Assembly: GCA_024707265.1 (NCBI GenBank) | Contig: JANQAB010000002.1 | Coordinates: 826,188 to 890,187 of the forward strand | Length of the DNA stretch: 64,000 nt | Source: Sporocytophaga sp. | GTDB taxonomy: Bacteria; Bacteroidota; Bacteroidia; Cytophagales; Cytophagaceae | Direction: 5' to 3' | Shown here: in pieces, positions 29,366 to 39,683 of the stretch | Numbering within the stretch: position 1 is the first letter of the stretch | Layout: the number at the start of each line of letters is the position of its first letter | Notes under the pieces: model-generated | What the model was told of the DNA's origin: nothing | What the model saw: only the letters and a program-made list of their open reading frames with translations | Database searches by the model: none | Translations under genes and position numbers: made by a program

Positions 29366-31252
29366 TTACCTTATCAATATTCTTTCGAAATACATCTTAT
29401 TACCAACTGCAACCTGAATGACATACACACCTGGTTTAAATCTTTCTTTGATGGGCAGGACTGTTCTGGCAGATGTTATATCACTTGTGGTTTTTTCATT
29501 GTACTGTTTTTTCCCTTTCGAATCAAATACTGAAATTTGAATACGCGGATCATCCACATATCCAAGCAAGCTAAGGGTAATAATACCTTTGTCTGTTGGG
29601 TTCAGATAAGCAAGAATTTTTGCAATAGAGTCTGATCCCGAAGCCTCTATCAATTCTATATTTTCTGTTTCTTCATAAGGAGTAATGTAAGGTGAAAGTC
29701 TGTTTCCCGGAATGGGCCGTTCAAGTGTACCATCCGGAAGCCTCCAGCCAACCGAAATATGATCAATCTTCAGGCTTTCTTTGTGAAGGGCTTCTATGTA
29801 ATATTTTTTGCCAGCTTCCATATGTATACCTTCGGATTTTTGTTCTGGAAATTTTGACCATTCCTGAAAGAAGGAAGCAGTAGGTACATAAGCTATTTTA
29901 GTCTTATGCTCAATGCTATCATCTGTGCTGAGCCATAACTCACCCTGCTCATCTGATGCTATCCAGAAATAATAAATTCCTGAAACCGGAGGATAAATAT
30001 ACCCGCTAATCCTGGTGCCGTAATTGTCCATCAGATTTTCAGGTCCTTCAAATTGATTGATAAGAACTTTTCCATTGGGAGGCAACTGATATGGAACTTT
30101 ATCTACTGTTGTACCTCTTACGCTGGTCCAGAACTCGCGAAGGATATATCCTTTGTTGGAATATACATTATGTGTATCCTTTAATAAAGCAACCATTGCG
30201 AGGTCTTCAGGATATTGTTCGTCTGAGTTGCTCATATCCTTTGACTCAAAGATAAAATTGTTTGCCAGAATTTTGTTTACATTCGGAACCGGCGTATAGA
30301 CAGCTGTGTAAACAGTACTTTCGATAGGTGAAATTTTTGCATGATCGGGCACCCCCATAGGTTCCCAGTGATCAAATCTGTACTGGATACCATTCATGAT
30401 CTGATCAGGAACACTGGCTATATTTCTTGGAATGCCTGCAATATCTGTAAAACTGTATGGAGAATCAACTACAGAACCATCCAGAGAAATCTTTAATCCA
30501 GGCGGATTGGTTAAAAATTTAATCTGAATTTTTTTGGGAGTAATATCAACGTATTTTGTATCTGTAAAACCATCCTGATCTCTCACTGTTAAAGACAGCC
30601 TGTAATAAGCCTTATCATCCGTTATCAATAAGTTTGGTACGATAAAGTATCCTTCCCTTATACCTTCCGATGTAATGATGGTTTGGGAGGGGAGATCCTT
30701 TGTGTTTCCTTTGTGATGGAACTCAAGCTTCCAGAGAAAGGAAGATTTATTGAGAATTCCATTTTCAAAATCATTGCCACCTCCTAAAAATTTTATAGTG
30801 TCTCCGATGCTAAAAGTATTTCCAAAAGTCGGATGAATGAGCATAGCGTTGGGAGGGAAATTATCCGCAACATCTAGCTTAACAGTATCGCTCCTTGTAG
30901 TACCAAAGACATTGCTGATTTCGACATGAAAATATCCTGTATCTTTTAACTGAATTATAGAAAGAATTAAGTTTCGTGATGTAGCATCTTTAATATTGGT
31001 TCCGTTTTTCTTCCATTGAAAGGAGTAGGGGGGCTTGTCTTCAATATCTACTGAAAACATTACATTGGAAGTTTTAGCTGCTCTCTGCCCCTTTGGCTGG
31101 CGAGTAATTTTGGGCAAATGAGTGGCAGAGTCACTTGATATACCGGTATTCCCGGAAGATTGTTCAGAAGGTACTTCTTTTATTTGTGCTGATAAATCCA
31201 GCGTAATCGCAATAAATAAAATTGAAATCAATGATATTAACAGATACTTCAT
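29366..31252 (-). CDS. Secreted multidomain protein: Ig-like, PA14 and T9SS type A sorting domain
   Basis: The 628-residue protein has a signal peptide (about 1-22), an Ig-like domain (SVDIEDKPPYSFQWKKNGT to YFHVEISNVFG), a beta region ending in PPGLKISLDGS, and a PA14-like domain (ISGYIYPPVSGIYYFWIASD, KKYYIEALHKES). The last about 80 residues form a T9SS sorting domain (LAYLNPTDKGIITLSLLGY, then YVIQVAVGNKMYFERILIR). PA14 modules bind carbohydrate, so an extracellular glycan-related role is likely. No catalytic domain is seen. It probably crosses the outer membrane by T9SS. Confidence 0.88.
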   Translation of the reverse strand: MKYLLISLISILFIAITLDLSAQIKEVPSEQSSGNTGISSDSATHLPKITRQPKGQRAAKTSNVMFSVDIEDKPPYSFQWKKNGTNIKDATSRNLILSIIQLKDTGYFHVEISNVFGTTRSDTVKLDVADNFPPNAMLIHPTFGNTFSIGDTIKFLGGGNDFENGILNKSSFLWKLEFHHKGNTKDLPSQTIITSEGIREGYFIVPNLLITDDKAYYRLSLTVRDQDGFTDTKYVDITPKKIQIKFLTNPPGLKISLDGSVVDSPYSFTDIAGIPRNIASVPDQIMNGIQYRFDHWEPMGVPDHAKISPIESTVYTAVYTPVPNVNKILANNFIFESKDMSNSDEQYPEDLAMVALLKDTHNVYSNKGYILREFWTSVRGTTVDKVPYQLPPNGKVLINQFEGPENLMDNYGTRISGYIYPPVSGIYYFWIASDEQGELWLSTDDSIEHKTKIAYVPTASFFQEWSKFPEQKSEGIHMEAGKKYYIEALHKESLKIDHISVGWRLPDGTLERPIPGNRLSPYITPYEETENIELIEASGSDSIAKILAYLNPTDKGIITLSLLGYVDDPRIQISVFDSKGKKQYNEKTTSDITSARTVLPIKERFKPGVYVIQVAVGNKMYFERILIR

Positions 31253-31384
31253 TTTATTACCAATATGAAGTGAAAAACCTGTTACAATTCTAAAAGTTAA
31301 ACTACTGTATGGAGCTAAGGGAAAGGCTTTGAAAGATTTTTAATTTAAGGGAAATGCTAAACCAAACAAGAACAAAGATAGTTT

Positions 31385-32357
31385 TTAATATCTAATGGTT
31401 ATTTCCAGTATAAAAGCCTGAAGATCTTGATTCATAAGTCTTGTGGATGCCTGTACTTCATTAAGCATGCTTGATCTGGTCCGGAGCATTCCTTTAGTAT
31501 AAGTTCCACCCATCCCAAAAAGCAGTTGCTTTTCCTGGTCAGATACTTCAGAACCTTCATCTTCCAGCTTTAGCTCTTTCCATCGTTTTTTTATGTTGTG
31601 TACAACTGAATATTCATGTGTATTGCTGAAAAAAGGTTCTTTGAGCAGATACCAGATAGAAGGAGGAAAAAATCTTAGAGTTGTCCGGATCATTCCAGAT
31701 CTCGGCAAGCAAATTTCTTTTATGGTAATATTTAACTTTGGTCTTAATGAATAATATACTTAATCCGAAAGAAGCGCTGATTGCTCCTCCACTAATAGCA
31801 ATTATGTCTTGTTGTGTATCATTTAGTTTTTGGCTGGCAAGGGTGCCTGCAATAGTTATTAATGCACCGGAAGTAATGGAGAGTACTGTTAACAGATTGT
31901 TTCTGTTGTTTTCCCGTGCTGTAAGATAGTCTGCCAGTATTTCTGCCCTTTCTCCTTCACAATCCAGTTCAGCGGCAATGCTTTCAATTTCAGTGGAAAT
32001 GAGCATTACTTGGGTAAGTACTTTATTTTTGGAGTTAATATATTTTATTCTTATTGAGTCTGTAGGATTCTTGTCATAAATTCTCTTAATGCTATCCAGC
32101 TTTAACAATTCCTCAAATACACCTGCTGCATTGGCAACGAGAAGGGTATGAGCGCTAAAAGCCCCTGTATTTTTTCTGCTTAAAACCTCCTGAGTAGGTA
32201 AAGGGTAAAGTGTGGAATCATAATGATAACTAATAGCAGGGGAGCAATATCCGGAATCAAATTGACTGGCTGTTTTTTTGCTTTTGGTTCCAGCACAACT
32301 TGCTGAAATTAAGAAAAGAAACCCAAAAAGATGTGAAATTTGTCCCTTGTTGAACAT
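31385..32357 (-). pseudogene. Predicted lipoprotein of unknown function, frameshifted
   Basis: The N-terminus has a lipobox (LFLISASCAG). Residues up to about 230 include a helical region and two membrane-like helices (LLTVLSITSGALITIAGTLA and IIAISGGAISASFGLSILF). The frames meet at the A6 run 31667-31672; removing one base gives NSKIFPPSIWYLLKEPFF and continues to 31385. The corrected protein is about 323 residues. I recognise no family. The start at 32357 is preferred over 32390 because it sits closer to the signal peptide. Confidence 0.7.
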
Positions 32358-32467
32358 TGTTTTGAGCTTATTTTTTAAAAAAAATAGCATTACAATTCTG
32401 TCACAAGGAGTAAATTAAAATAATAAAAGAATGTTTAATCCATCAGGAAAAATTAGATTAGATCTTT

Positions 32468-32947
32468 CTATTGTTCAATATGCCCTTCATGAACAAGTTG
32501 CAGGAAAGAAGGTAAATCGCAATCCTGTTCTTTTTTACATGATTTTAGAAAAGCCAGCCATTTCTCAAAATCGGCTCCCCAGGAAAAATCGCCCCTGAGA
32601 ATGGACCCAAAGCTTTCTTTGATTTCGTCTGCGTGGCAGCATAATTCTTTCAGATAAGATTCACCTTCAGGCTGATCATTGATTGTCTTTCCTTGAAGCC
32701 CAAAAAATGCTGAAAGGTATAATTTGGGATACCATCTGCTTTTTCCTTTCGGACTATAAATAGATATGGTCAGTTCGTTATTTTCTTTACCTAAAAATAT
32801 ACCTGCCCAGGGGGATTCAAGATAAATTTCATCTTTTAATTCCTTGTTTACATTCATGGAAAACTGGGTCATCAGCTGCTCAAAAGCTTCTTTAACTTCC
32901 TGGCAAAAAGGACTGTTGTTTTCAATTTCTGGCTCCTGGGTATTCAT
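32468..32947 (-). CDS. Hypothetical cytoplasmic protein
   Basis: The 159-residue acidic protein has no signal peptide, membrane helix or recognised domain. It contains six cysteines, four of them in pairs (LKELCCHADE and LKSCKKEQDCDLPS). Composition and codon use look like the neighbours, and it is not a shadow of another gene. No function is proposed. Confidence 0.65.
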   Translation of the reverse strand: MNTQEPEIENNSPFCQEVKEAFEQLMTQFSMNVNKELKDEIYLESPWAGIFLGKENNELTISIYSPKGKSRWYPKLYLSAFFGLQGKTINDQPEGESYLKELCCHADEIKESFGSILRGDFSWGADFEKWLAFLKSCKKEQDCDLPSFLQLVHEGHIEQ

Positions 32948-33308
32948 ATAATTATGTTTAATAAACTAACGGGGGAAGGGGCATAAGAGTTTTTTACTCA
33001 AAAGCGCTCTCCGGGGTTTCACAATAATTGAAAAAGAACTTCTGAAACTAAAGAAATTTCTAATCATAGGATCAAGTTCTCCTTATAGACAGAGAAAATT
33101 TGCAGACAGTAGCCTGAGTGAGTATCTAACTCCTTCATTTCGAATTTTCATGTTTGATTAAATTTATAAAAAGATCGGGATTCTTCAGGTTGAATTATTT
33201 TTTTAATGCATAAAAAAACTTTATTCTTTTATCTTTTTCCAGAGTTTACCAAAAAAAGAGGTCGTCCGAAACGAACGACCTCTTGCAAAACTATTTAACT
33301 GTTAACCA
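32948..33308. other. Intergenic region, 360 bp
   Basis: It contains the terminator of the CARDB-repeat gene at 33251-33284. The rest is AT-rich with no ORF, RNA gene or repeat that I can support. Confidence 0.5.
33251..33284 (-). terminator. Intrinsic terminator after the CARDB-repeat gene
   Basis: The stem AAGAGGTCGT (33256-33265) pairs with ACGACCTCTT (33275-33284), and the minus strand continues into T7 (the A run at 33251-33257). It lies 25 bp after the minus-strand stop. Confidence 0.88.
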
Positions 33309-36300
33309 CTATTCTTTTATAATTCTGATTGTCTCAACTTTGCCTTCATAGGCTACTTTGAGCAGGTAAACACCAGTTATAATACCACTTGCCGGAATTG
33401 AGAATTTGCCATTGGTGATATTCTGATTTCCTCCTTTGAATTTGTTGCCGAAGCTGTCATACAATTCGTATGTAGCAAGGGTTGAAGCCTCAGTAGTCTG
33501 TACTGATACGTTGATGAATTCCCCTACAGGATTCGGTACTACTGATATTGCAATGACAGGAGCAGTAAACGCAGGTCTAGAGATAGTATCTTCGTTATTC
33601 TGGTCACCATAAGGATTAGTTACCAGCAGGCCTTTAGCCAATGTATTGTTCGTCTCATTAGTTTCTGTTATAGAATTGTAGTTATCCGCTACAAACAATA
33701 ATTTATAACTTCCCTGAGAGATGTAATATGGAAGTTTAAACTCTCCAGAAACAGGTACAGAAGATTTTGAAAGCATACCTGGTACACCTATTGTTCCGAT
33801 AAAAATATCATCAGAAGAAAGGGCTTCATCACTGGACAGGTAATATCCCAGATTGAAGTATGATACATCAGAATTCCCGGAATTACTTATTGTTGCTTTG
33901 AAATAAACGGTTTGTTCTACTGTGACCTTAGAGTTTACAGATGCACTCTTCACAAACAGATCTCTAGTAGCCGCTTCAATAGAAATTTTCTTCGAAACAA
34001 TGTTGTTGTTCTCATTCATCTCAGGCTGGTTATTACCAGCATCAGCTACGAATACAATATAGTATTCTCCAGCTGCAAGATATTCAGGAAGGTAAAGTGT
34101 CTGATTAAATGGAACAGATGCTTCCGGATTAACACTGCTGGAATAGTAAGAACCTAAATAAAATGCTGAATCAGTGATTGTATTCTCAGATTTAGAAATA
34201 TAAAAATTCAGATTAGTAGAGTACGAATACTCTGTTCCATGATTATATAAGTACCCTGATACATGAATCGTATTTCCTGCAACTGCTTTTGCAGGGTTTA
34301 CTCTTTGGGTATTTACAGATAAATCAACATTTGGAGTAATGATTTTTATTTTGGTGTATGTAGAATTGTTGTATTCATTGGTTTCAGTGACAAAATTATA
34401 GGCATCTGTTTTTGCTATCAGGTAATAATTTCCGGCAGGGACAGTCGCTGGAATATAAAGATACTGATTAAAGTAATTTACATTACCTGGGTATGAATCA
34501 TATCTATAATAAGTGCCAAGATTAATGTCTATTGAATCATTATAAATAGTATCGGAAGATATCACAAATCCTGTGTAGTATTCGGGGAATGTGACATCGC
34601 CCAGGTTCGATTCATAATAACGCACATTTAGGCTTGATCCAGCAGTTACCATTTCCGATGATTTGCTCAAATCGCTGATGGCAATATCATACATTGGGGC
34701 CTTCACTTTTACTTGAATGAACGCATCATTGTTGAATTCATTGGATTCACTTACATATTCATAATCATCAGCCCTGGCAATCAGATAATAAAGTCCTTCT
34801 GTAATGGAGGATGGAATGTAAGAATTGGCTGAGTTAAAGTTAGTAGATCCGGCAGAAACATAGGGTTCATAGCTCTGACCTATGAGGTAGTCATATTCAT
34901 CAACTATCGAATCTTTTGAGAGGTAAAAATTGGTATAGCTGGAGTTTGCATAGTAGGTACCACTATTGGTTATACTATAAGAAACGTTAAATGAATTGCC
35001 TGAGGTTAGGATTGTATCTTTAGTGAATAAACTTGTGATTGATAAGTCAACATTTGGCAGCACTATATTCACCGGTACATAGGCAATGTTATTCTCTTCA
35101 TTCGATTCTGCAACATAATTCAGGTAATCAGCTTTTGCTATAAGATAATAGTTCCCTGGTTCAACTATATAGGTAGGTATTGATAAATAGAAATATTTTA
35201 GATCACCTGGATATAAATAGTCAAAGTAGTGTGATTGAACAAAGATATCGTTAGGGTCAAGTTGTGAGTCTTTTGACAGATAAAAGCCCATGTGACTGGA
35301 AGAAGTAAATACCGATCCTACATTGCTCACATATCCGTTAACATAAAGGTAATCACCCCATAAAACATTGATTGTACTATCAAACAATACGGTTGTAAGA
35401 TCTGCATATGTTGTACCTATTGAAACCGGTGTTACATAAGTATTATTATTCTCGTCATTTTCTGAAACGGAATTGTAACTATCTGCCTGTGCTATCAGAT
35501 AATAGAAACCGGATGGTAAATCAGAAGGAATTACTGCATATTCAGATTTGTAAATCCCATCCTGAGGATTTAATCCTGATACGTATGTTTTGCTTATAGC
35601 TATGGCAGCATGGTCAATATAAGGACTTGTGGAAAGATAGAAGTTTGTATAATGCTCACCTGCAGATTCTGTTCCTATGTTTCTTTCTATAAAGCTTAGA
35701 GTTATAGTATCCCCAGGGCTCAATCTATTCGGATTTTCAATTCTGGCACTGTCAAGGACCAGATCAGCAAAACCATTTCCTGAAAAGTAAAAGCTTCTGG
35801 CTATTGTATTGTTATATTCCTGGGTTTCTGATACAACATTATGTACATCCAAAGCTGCAATCAAATAGTACCAGCCTTGTGAAACCGGTGGTAAGGGTAT
35901 CTTCACATCCGAATAGGAAGAAGTATTTCCAGCAAGTCCATCTGACTTTTTGCTTACAAGGAAGGGATCAAAATCGTCCAGAGTGGAGTCTTTGGAAAGA
36001 TAAAAACCAACTTCATAGCTTCCGGAAAAATCTGTTCCAAGGTTGCTTTCGCCAAGTCTGGCAATAACTTGATTGGAGACGATCAGACTATCATCTACCG
36101 ACAGGAAAGTTGGATATAAGTCAACCGATGAGCTTGATGTACCAATATTTATCGGGAAAATATATCTATTGTTGAATTCATTGGTTTCGTATACTTCATT
36201 GCCTGCGTCTGTGTACGAAACCAGGAAATAGACACCTGTAACTATATCTTTCGGAATATAAAGCCCGGCACTATCAAGTAGTGTTGATTGGGAAGGAAGT

Positions 36301-36614
36301 GGGGGCAGATAGGAAGAACCCAGAAAATAAGCCTTTACTTTATCAGGTAATGTCCAGGATGTATCTGTAGTAAGGTAATAGTCCGTTCGGTTGGAAGGGG
36401 CTATTCCAAAGCCTGCATTGTAAACCTTACTGAAAACAGTAATATAAGATCCCGGATTTGCCTTTTCAGGATAGACCTGCTGGCTGGCCCTCGTCAGATC
36501 GGCTTGGGGAAAATCAATGGTATCCACAGCTTGTGCCGCTGACTGAAGCGAATTTCCGCCCTGGAACAGAACCAGCAGCAGAAATTTTAAGATTAAAATC
36601 TTGTTTTTTTTCAT
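33309..36614 (-). CDS. Large secreted protein with eight CARDB-type repeats and T9SS sorting domain
   Basis: The 1101-residue protein has a signal peptide (about 1-28, ending AAQA) and eight CARDB-type beta-sandwich repeats of about 115-120 residues. Each ends with a recognisable element such as GNYYLIAKADYLNYVAESN or GLYYLIARADDYEYVSESN. The last about 85 residues form a T9SS type A sorting domain (VVPNPVGEFINVSVQT to YLLKVAYEGKVETIRIIKE). CARDB domains are adhesion modules, and serine/tyrosine richness fits a surface protein. A terminator follows the stop. It probably acts as a long surface adhesin or stalk. Confidence 0.9.
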   Translation of the reverse strand: MKKNKILILKFLLLVLFQGGNSLQSAAQAVDTIDFPQADLTRASQQVYPEKANPGSYITVFSKVYNAGFGIAPSNRTDYYLTTDTSWTLPDKVKAYFLGSSYLPPLPSQSTLLDSAGLYIPKDIVTGVYFLVSYTDAGNEVYETNEFNNRYIFPINIGTSSSSVDLYPTFLSVDDSLIVSNQVIARLGESNLGTDFSGSYEVGFYLSKDSTLDDFDPFLVSKKSDGLAGNTSSYSDVKIPLPPVSQGWYYLIAALDVHNVVSETQEYNNTIARSFYFSGNGFADLVLDSARIENPNRLSPGDTITLSFIERNIGTESAGEHYTNFYLSTSPYIDHAAIAISKTYVSGLNPQDGIYKSEYAVIPSDLPSGFYYLIAQADSYNSVSENDENNNTYVTPVSIGTTYADLTTVLFDSTINVLWGDYLYVNGYVSNVGSVFTSSSHMGFYLSKDSQLDPNDIFVQSHYFDYLYPGDLKYFYLSIPTYIVEPGNYYLIAKADYLNYVAESNEENNIAYVPVNIVLPNVDLSITSLFTKDTILTSGNSFNVSYSITNSGTYYANSSYTNFYLSKDSIVDEYDYLIGQSYEPYVSAGSTNFNSANSYIPSSITEGLYYLIARADDYEYVSESNEFNNDAFIQVKVKAPMYDIAISDLSKSSEMVTAGSSLNVRYYESNLGDVTFPEYYTGFVISSDTIYNDSIDINLGTYYRYDSYPGNVNYFNQYLYIPATVPAGNYYLIAKTDAYNFVTETNEYNNSTYTKIKIITPNVDLSVNTQRVNPAKAVAGNTIHVSGYLYNHGTEYSYSTNLNFYISKSENTITDSAFYLGSYYSSSVNPEASVPFNQTLYLPEYLAAGEYYIVFVADAGNNQPEMNENNNIVSKKISIEAATRDLFVKSASVNSKVTVEQTVYFKATISNSGNSDVSYFNLGYYLSSDEALSSDDIFIGTIGVPGMLSKSSVPVSGEFKLPYYISQGSYKLLFVADNYNSITETNETNNTLAKGLLVTNPYGDQNNEDTISRPAFTAPVIAISVVPNPVGEFINVSVQTTEASTLATYELYDSFGNKFKGGNQNITNGKFSIPASGIITGVYLLKVAYEGKVETIRIIKE

Positions 36615-36815
36615 GTGTTTGATGATTTAAAAAGTGGTTTGTTAAAATCATCTTTTCTACAACTAATTGGAACCCAGGTAACCCCATTGATTTAATTAAA
36701 TTAATGGATTTTGTAAAGAATAAGTTGAAGTATATTGATTTTGTCTCTGATTGTTTGTTTTGTTGCTTTACCTAATTCTCATATCTTTAGCTTCTCAAAT
36801 CATCCTTATATTGCA

Positions 36816-39071
36816 ATGCGTTACATTATAGCAGGAACTTTATTCTGCATAGCCTTATTTGCTATATTTTCATTTAATTCATCCGAATCTTCTGAAAGAA
36901 AAAATGCTGATCCTCGTGTAGAAGAGTTGTTGGCCAAAATGTCTCTGGAAGAAAAAATCGGTCAGATGACTCAGATTAATATTACCAAAATTGTTACTGA
37001 CTCTCTGGCTGCAGTTTATGATTCCGCAACTACTCTGGTCATTGATACCAATAAAGTCATTCACTATGTAACAAAATATCATGTAGGGTCTTTTCTGAAT
37101 GGTAGGGCAATGCCACCTGATGTCTGGTTCAGATTTACCAATCAGCTTCAGCGCGTCAATATGCGCCATTCCAAAAATAAAATTCCTATCATATATGGTG
37201 TTGATCATGTTCATGGTAGTAGTTATTTAAGTAATGGTACCATCTTTCCGCACAACATCAATATCGCCTGCTCTTTTGATACTACCTTTGCTTTTGAAGA
37301 AGGCTGGATCACGGCAACAGAAACAGCCGACCTGTACCATCGCTGGATATTTGCTCCTGTCTTTGATCTGGGAAAAAATAAATTCTGGGGACGGTATTAT
37401 GAAACGTTTGGAGAAGATCCGTATCTGATTTCTAAAATGGGGGCTGCATATGTACGAGGACTTCAGGGTAACACAGAAATCGCTCCATATAAAGCAGCTG
37501 CATGTGCGAAGCATTTCCTTGGATATTCAGATCCGAAATCCGGTTGGGACAGGTCTCCTGCTGAAATTCCCGATCAGGCATTAAGAGAGTTCTATCTTCC
37601 TCCATTTAAAGCGGTAGTAGAGGCAGGTGTTAAAACTGTGATGATTAACAGCGGTGAGATCAACGGAATTCCCGTGCATGCAAACTATGATATTCTTACT
37701 AAGCTTCTGAGAAATGAATTGGGCTTTGAAGGCATCGCTGTTACAGACTGGATGGATATTATTGCCTTGCAGAAAATGCACTATGTAGCAGAAAACGAAA
37801 AGGAGGCTACTTTCTTAGCAATCACTGCAGGAGTAGATATGGCTATGGTTCCGTTAAATACGGACTTTTGTGATCATTTGCTTGCATTGGTAAAGGAGGG
37901 AAGAATCAGTGAGGAAAGAATCAATCAGTCGGTACGCCGTATTCTTAAAGTGAAATTTGATATAGGTCTTTTTGATCAGCCTTATCCAAGAAATGACAGG
38001 TTTAATAAAATCGGTTCCAAAGAGCATAAAGCAAAAGCTTTAAAGGCTGCAAAAGAATCCTTGGTGCTGATGAAGAATGATCAGAACGTATTGCCAATTA
38101 AGGCCGGCAAAAAGACCATTCTGGTGGTAGGTGAAACAGCAGACAAGAAAATACCTCTTTGTGGTGGATGGACATATAGGTTCATGGCTAAAAGCGAATA
38201 CTGGTTTCCCAAAGACATGAAGACAATATACAGCGCGCTTAAAGATGAGTTTGCTGATTCAAAGGTCATATTTGCAAAAGAAAATGAAATTAAAAAGCTG
38301 GCTCCTTCTGCTGATATAATTATAGCAGCAGCTGGTGAAGAGAGTGCATATGCAGAAACTGACGGTAGTATTAACGATCTTGAACTTTCAGAATCTCAGG
38401 TTTCACTGGTAAAAACAGCAATAGCGACGGGGAAACCGGTTGTACTTGTTCTTACAGAAGGCAGGCCAAGAATTATCAGTAAGATTTACGACCAGTGTAA
38501 AGCTGTCCTGTTTGCAGGGCTCCCCGGAGTAGAGGGAGCTCAGGCCATAGCAGAAATTATCAGTGGAAAAACCAATCCAAGCGGTAAGCTTTCTTTTACC
38601 TATCCTTATAAGCAAGGGCATATCATTTCTTATAATCACAAGCAAAGTGAATATTCGATATTGAGACCGGTAGAAGGAGAATTAAAAAGATTTGCAATAT
38701 GTGAGTTTGGACAGGGGTTAAGCTATACAAAATTTTCATATACTAAACTAAATCTGAGTGATACAGTAATCAGTAGTTCGGGAAAAATAATAGCTAAAGT
38801 AACCGTGTCCAATGTCGGGAAGTTAGTTGGTAAAGAATCAGTACTTTGGTTTCTTTCTGATGAATATGGGTCAATAACAAGACCAGTAAAGGAGCTTAAA
38901 TATTTTGAGAAAAAGGAATTGCAGCCAGGGAAGTCTGTTGAATTTACATTTGTCATTGAACCTGACAAGCATTTATGGTTTCCGGATAAAGAAGGGAAAA
39001 AACTGCTGGAGCCAGGATATTTTACGCTTATGGTCGGAGATCAGAAAGCAAGATTCCGATTGAATATATAG
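36816..39071 (+). CDS. bglX: Glycoside hydrolase family 3 beta-glucosidase
   Basis: The 751-residue protein has a signal peptide or lipoprotein-like anchor (about 1-18), a GH3 N-terminal barrel (RVEELLAKMSLEEKIGQMTQ, GVDHVHGSS, then the nucleophile Asp near residue 311 in VTDWMDI), a GH3 C-terminal domain (LVLMKNDQNVLPI, then EESAYAETDGSINDL with acidic residues) and a fibronectin III-like domain at the end. GH3 enzymes of this type release glucose from beta-linked oligosaccharides, probably in the periplasm. Start at 36816 rather than the upstream in-frame 36735 because the latter would bury the signal peptide. The gene symbol is by family similarity; substrate range cannot be read. Confidence 0.92.
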   Translation: MRYIIAGTLFCIALFAIFSFNSSESSERKNADPRVEELLAKMSLEEKIGQMTQINITKIVTDSLAAVYDSATTLVIDTNKVIHYVTKYHVGSFLNGRAMPPDVWFRFTNQLQRVNMRHSKNKIPIIYGVDHVHGSSYLSNGTIFPHNINIACSFDTTFAFEEGWITATETADLYHRWIFAPVFDLGKNKFWGRYYETFGEDPYLISKMGAAYVRGLQGNTEIAPYKAAACAKHFLGYSDPKSGWDRSPAEIPDQALREFYLPPFKAVVEAGVKTVMINSGEINGIPVHANYDILTKLLRNELGFEGIAVTDWMDIIALQKMHYVAENEKEATFLAITAGVDMAMVPLNTDFCDHLLALVKEGRISEERINQSVRRILKVKFDIGLFDQPYPRNDRFNKIGSKEHKAKALKAAKESLVLMKNDQNVLPIKAGKKTILVVGETADKKIPLCGGWTYRFMAKSEYWFPKDMKTIYSALKDEFADSKVIFAKENEIKKLAPSADIIIAAAGEESAYAETDGSINDLELSESQVSLVKTAIATGKPVVLVLTEGRPRIISKIYDQCKAVLFAGLPGVEGAQAIAEIISGKTNPSGKLSFTYPYKQGHIISYNHKQSEYSILRPVEGELKRFAICEFGQGLSYTKFSYTKLNLSDTVISSSGKIIAKVTVSNVGKLVGKESVLWFLSDEYGSITRPVKELKYFEKKELQPGKSVEFTFVIEPDKHLWFPDKEGKKLLEPGYFTLMVGDQKARFRLNI

Positions 39072-39095
39072 TAACAAACGTAATATTTAGCTTCT

Positions 39096-39521
39096 ATGAA
39101 TGTAAAGCTCTTATTAAGAATTGCTTCCGGACTATTGATTTTTCATTTGATTGCTCATACTTTAGGGCATTCAGGGTGGAAACGTGCAGAGGAACCATTG
39201 AAACAAGAAATTATAAACAAAATGATCGATCATAAATTCCCTTTTATGGGGGTAGATAAAAGTATGGGCGATTATTTTGAAGGTTACGGTTATGCAGCAA
39301 CAGTAGCACTGGCTTTTATGGCTGCAGTTTTATGGTTGATTTCCGGGGCCATAAACACCAATAGGGAATTAAGTTATAAAATCCTTTTGTCATTGTCTTT
39401 GGCACTTCTTTTCTGGGGTGGGATAGAGTTTATTTACTTTTTCCCATTTGCAGCTTCTATAACATTGCTAGCATGTCTTCTCTCCCTTGTTTCCGCTGTG
39501 CAGCTGAGAGGAAACAAATAA
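39096..39521 (+). CDS. Small four-helix membrane protein, unknown function
   Basis: The 141-residue protein has about four hydrophobic segments (LLIFHLIAHTLGHSG, ATVALAFMAAVLWLISG, ILLSLSLALLFWGGIEFIYF, ITLLACLLSLVSAV). Its start lies 24 bp after the beta-glucosidase stop, so the two may be co-transcribed. I do not recognise the family with confidence. A weak inverted repeat follows (39553-39590). Confidence 0.75.
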   Translation: MNVKLLLRIASGLLIFHLIAHTLGHSGWKRAEEPLKQEIINKMIDHKFPFMGVDKSMGDYFEGYGYAATVALAFMAAVLWLISGAINTNRELSYKILLSLSLALLFWGGIEFIYFFPFAASITLLACLLSLVSAVQLRGNK

Positions 39522-39552
39522 GTAAAAGCAGCTTCATTCTTTTTCTTTATTG

Positions 39553-39590
39553 ATCATAAATCCTTTTTCATCTTTTAAAGGGTTTATGAT
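39553..39590. repeat. Inverted repeat downstream of the small membrane protein
   Basis: ATCATAAATCC (39553-39563) pairs with GGGTTTATGAT (39580-39590), with one G-T pair, followed only by TAAAA. It could be a weak terminator. Confidence 0.4.
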
Positions 39591-39683
39591 TAAAATACAA
39601 TTGTTCGGGCATCTTAAGCGCAAACAATAATGATTTTTTAAAGTTTTTTTAAAAAACACCTCACCGAGTTTTTTAAAATTCTG

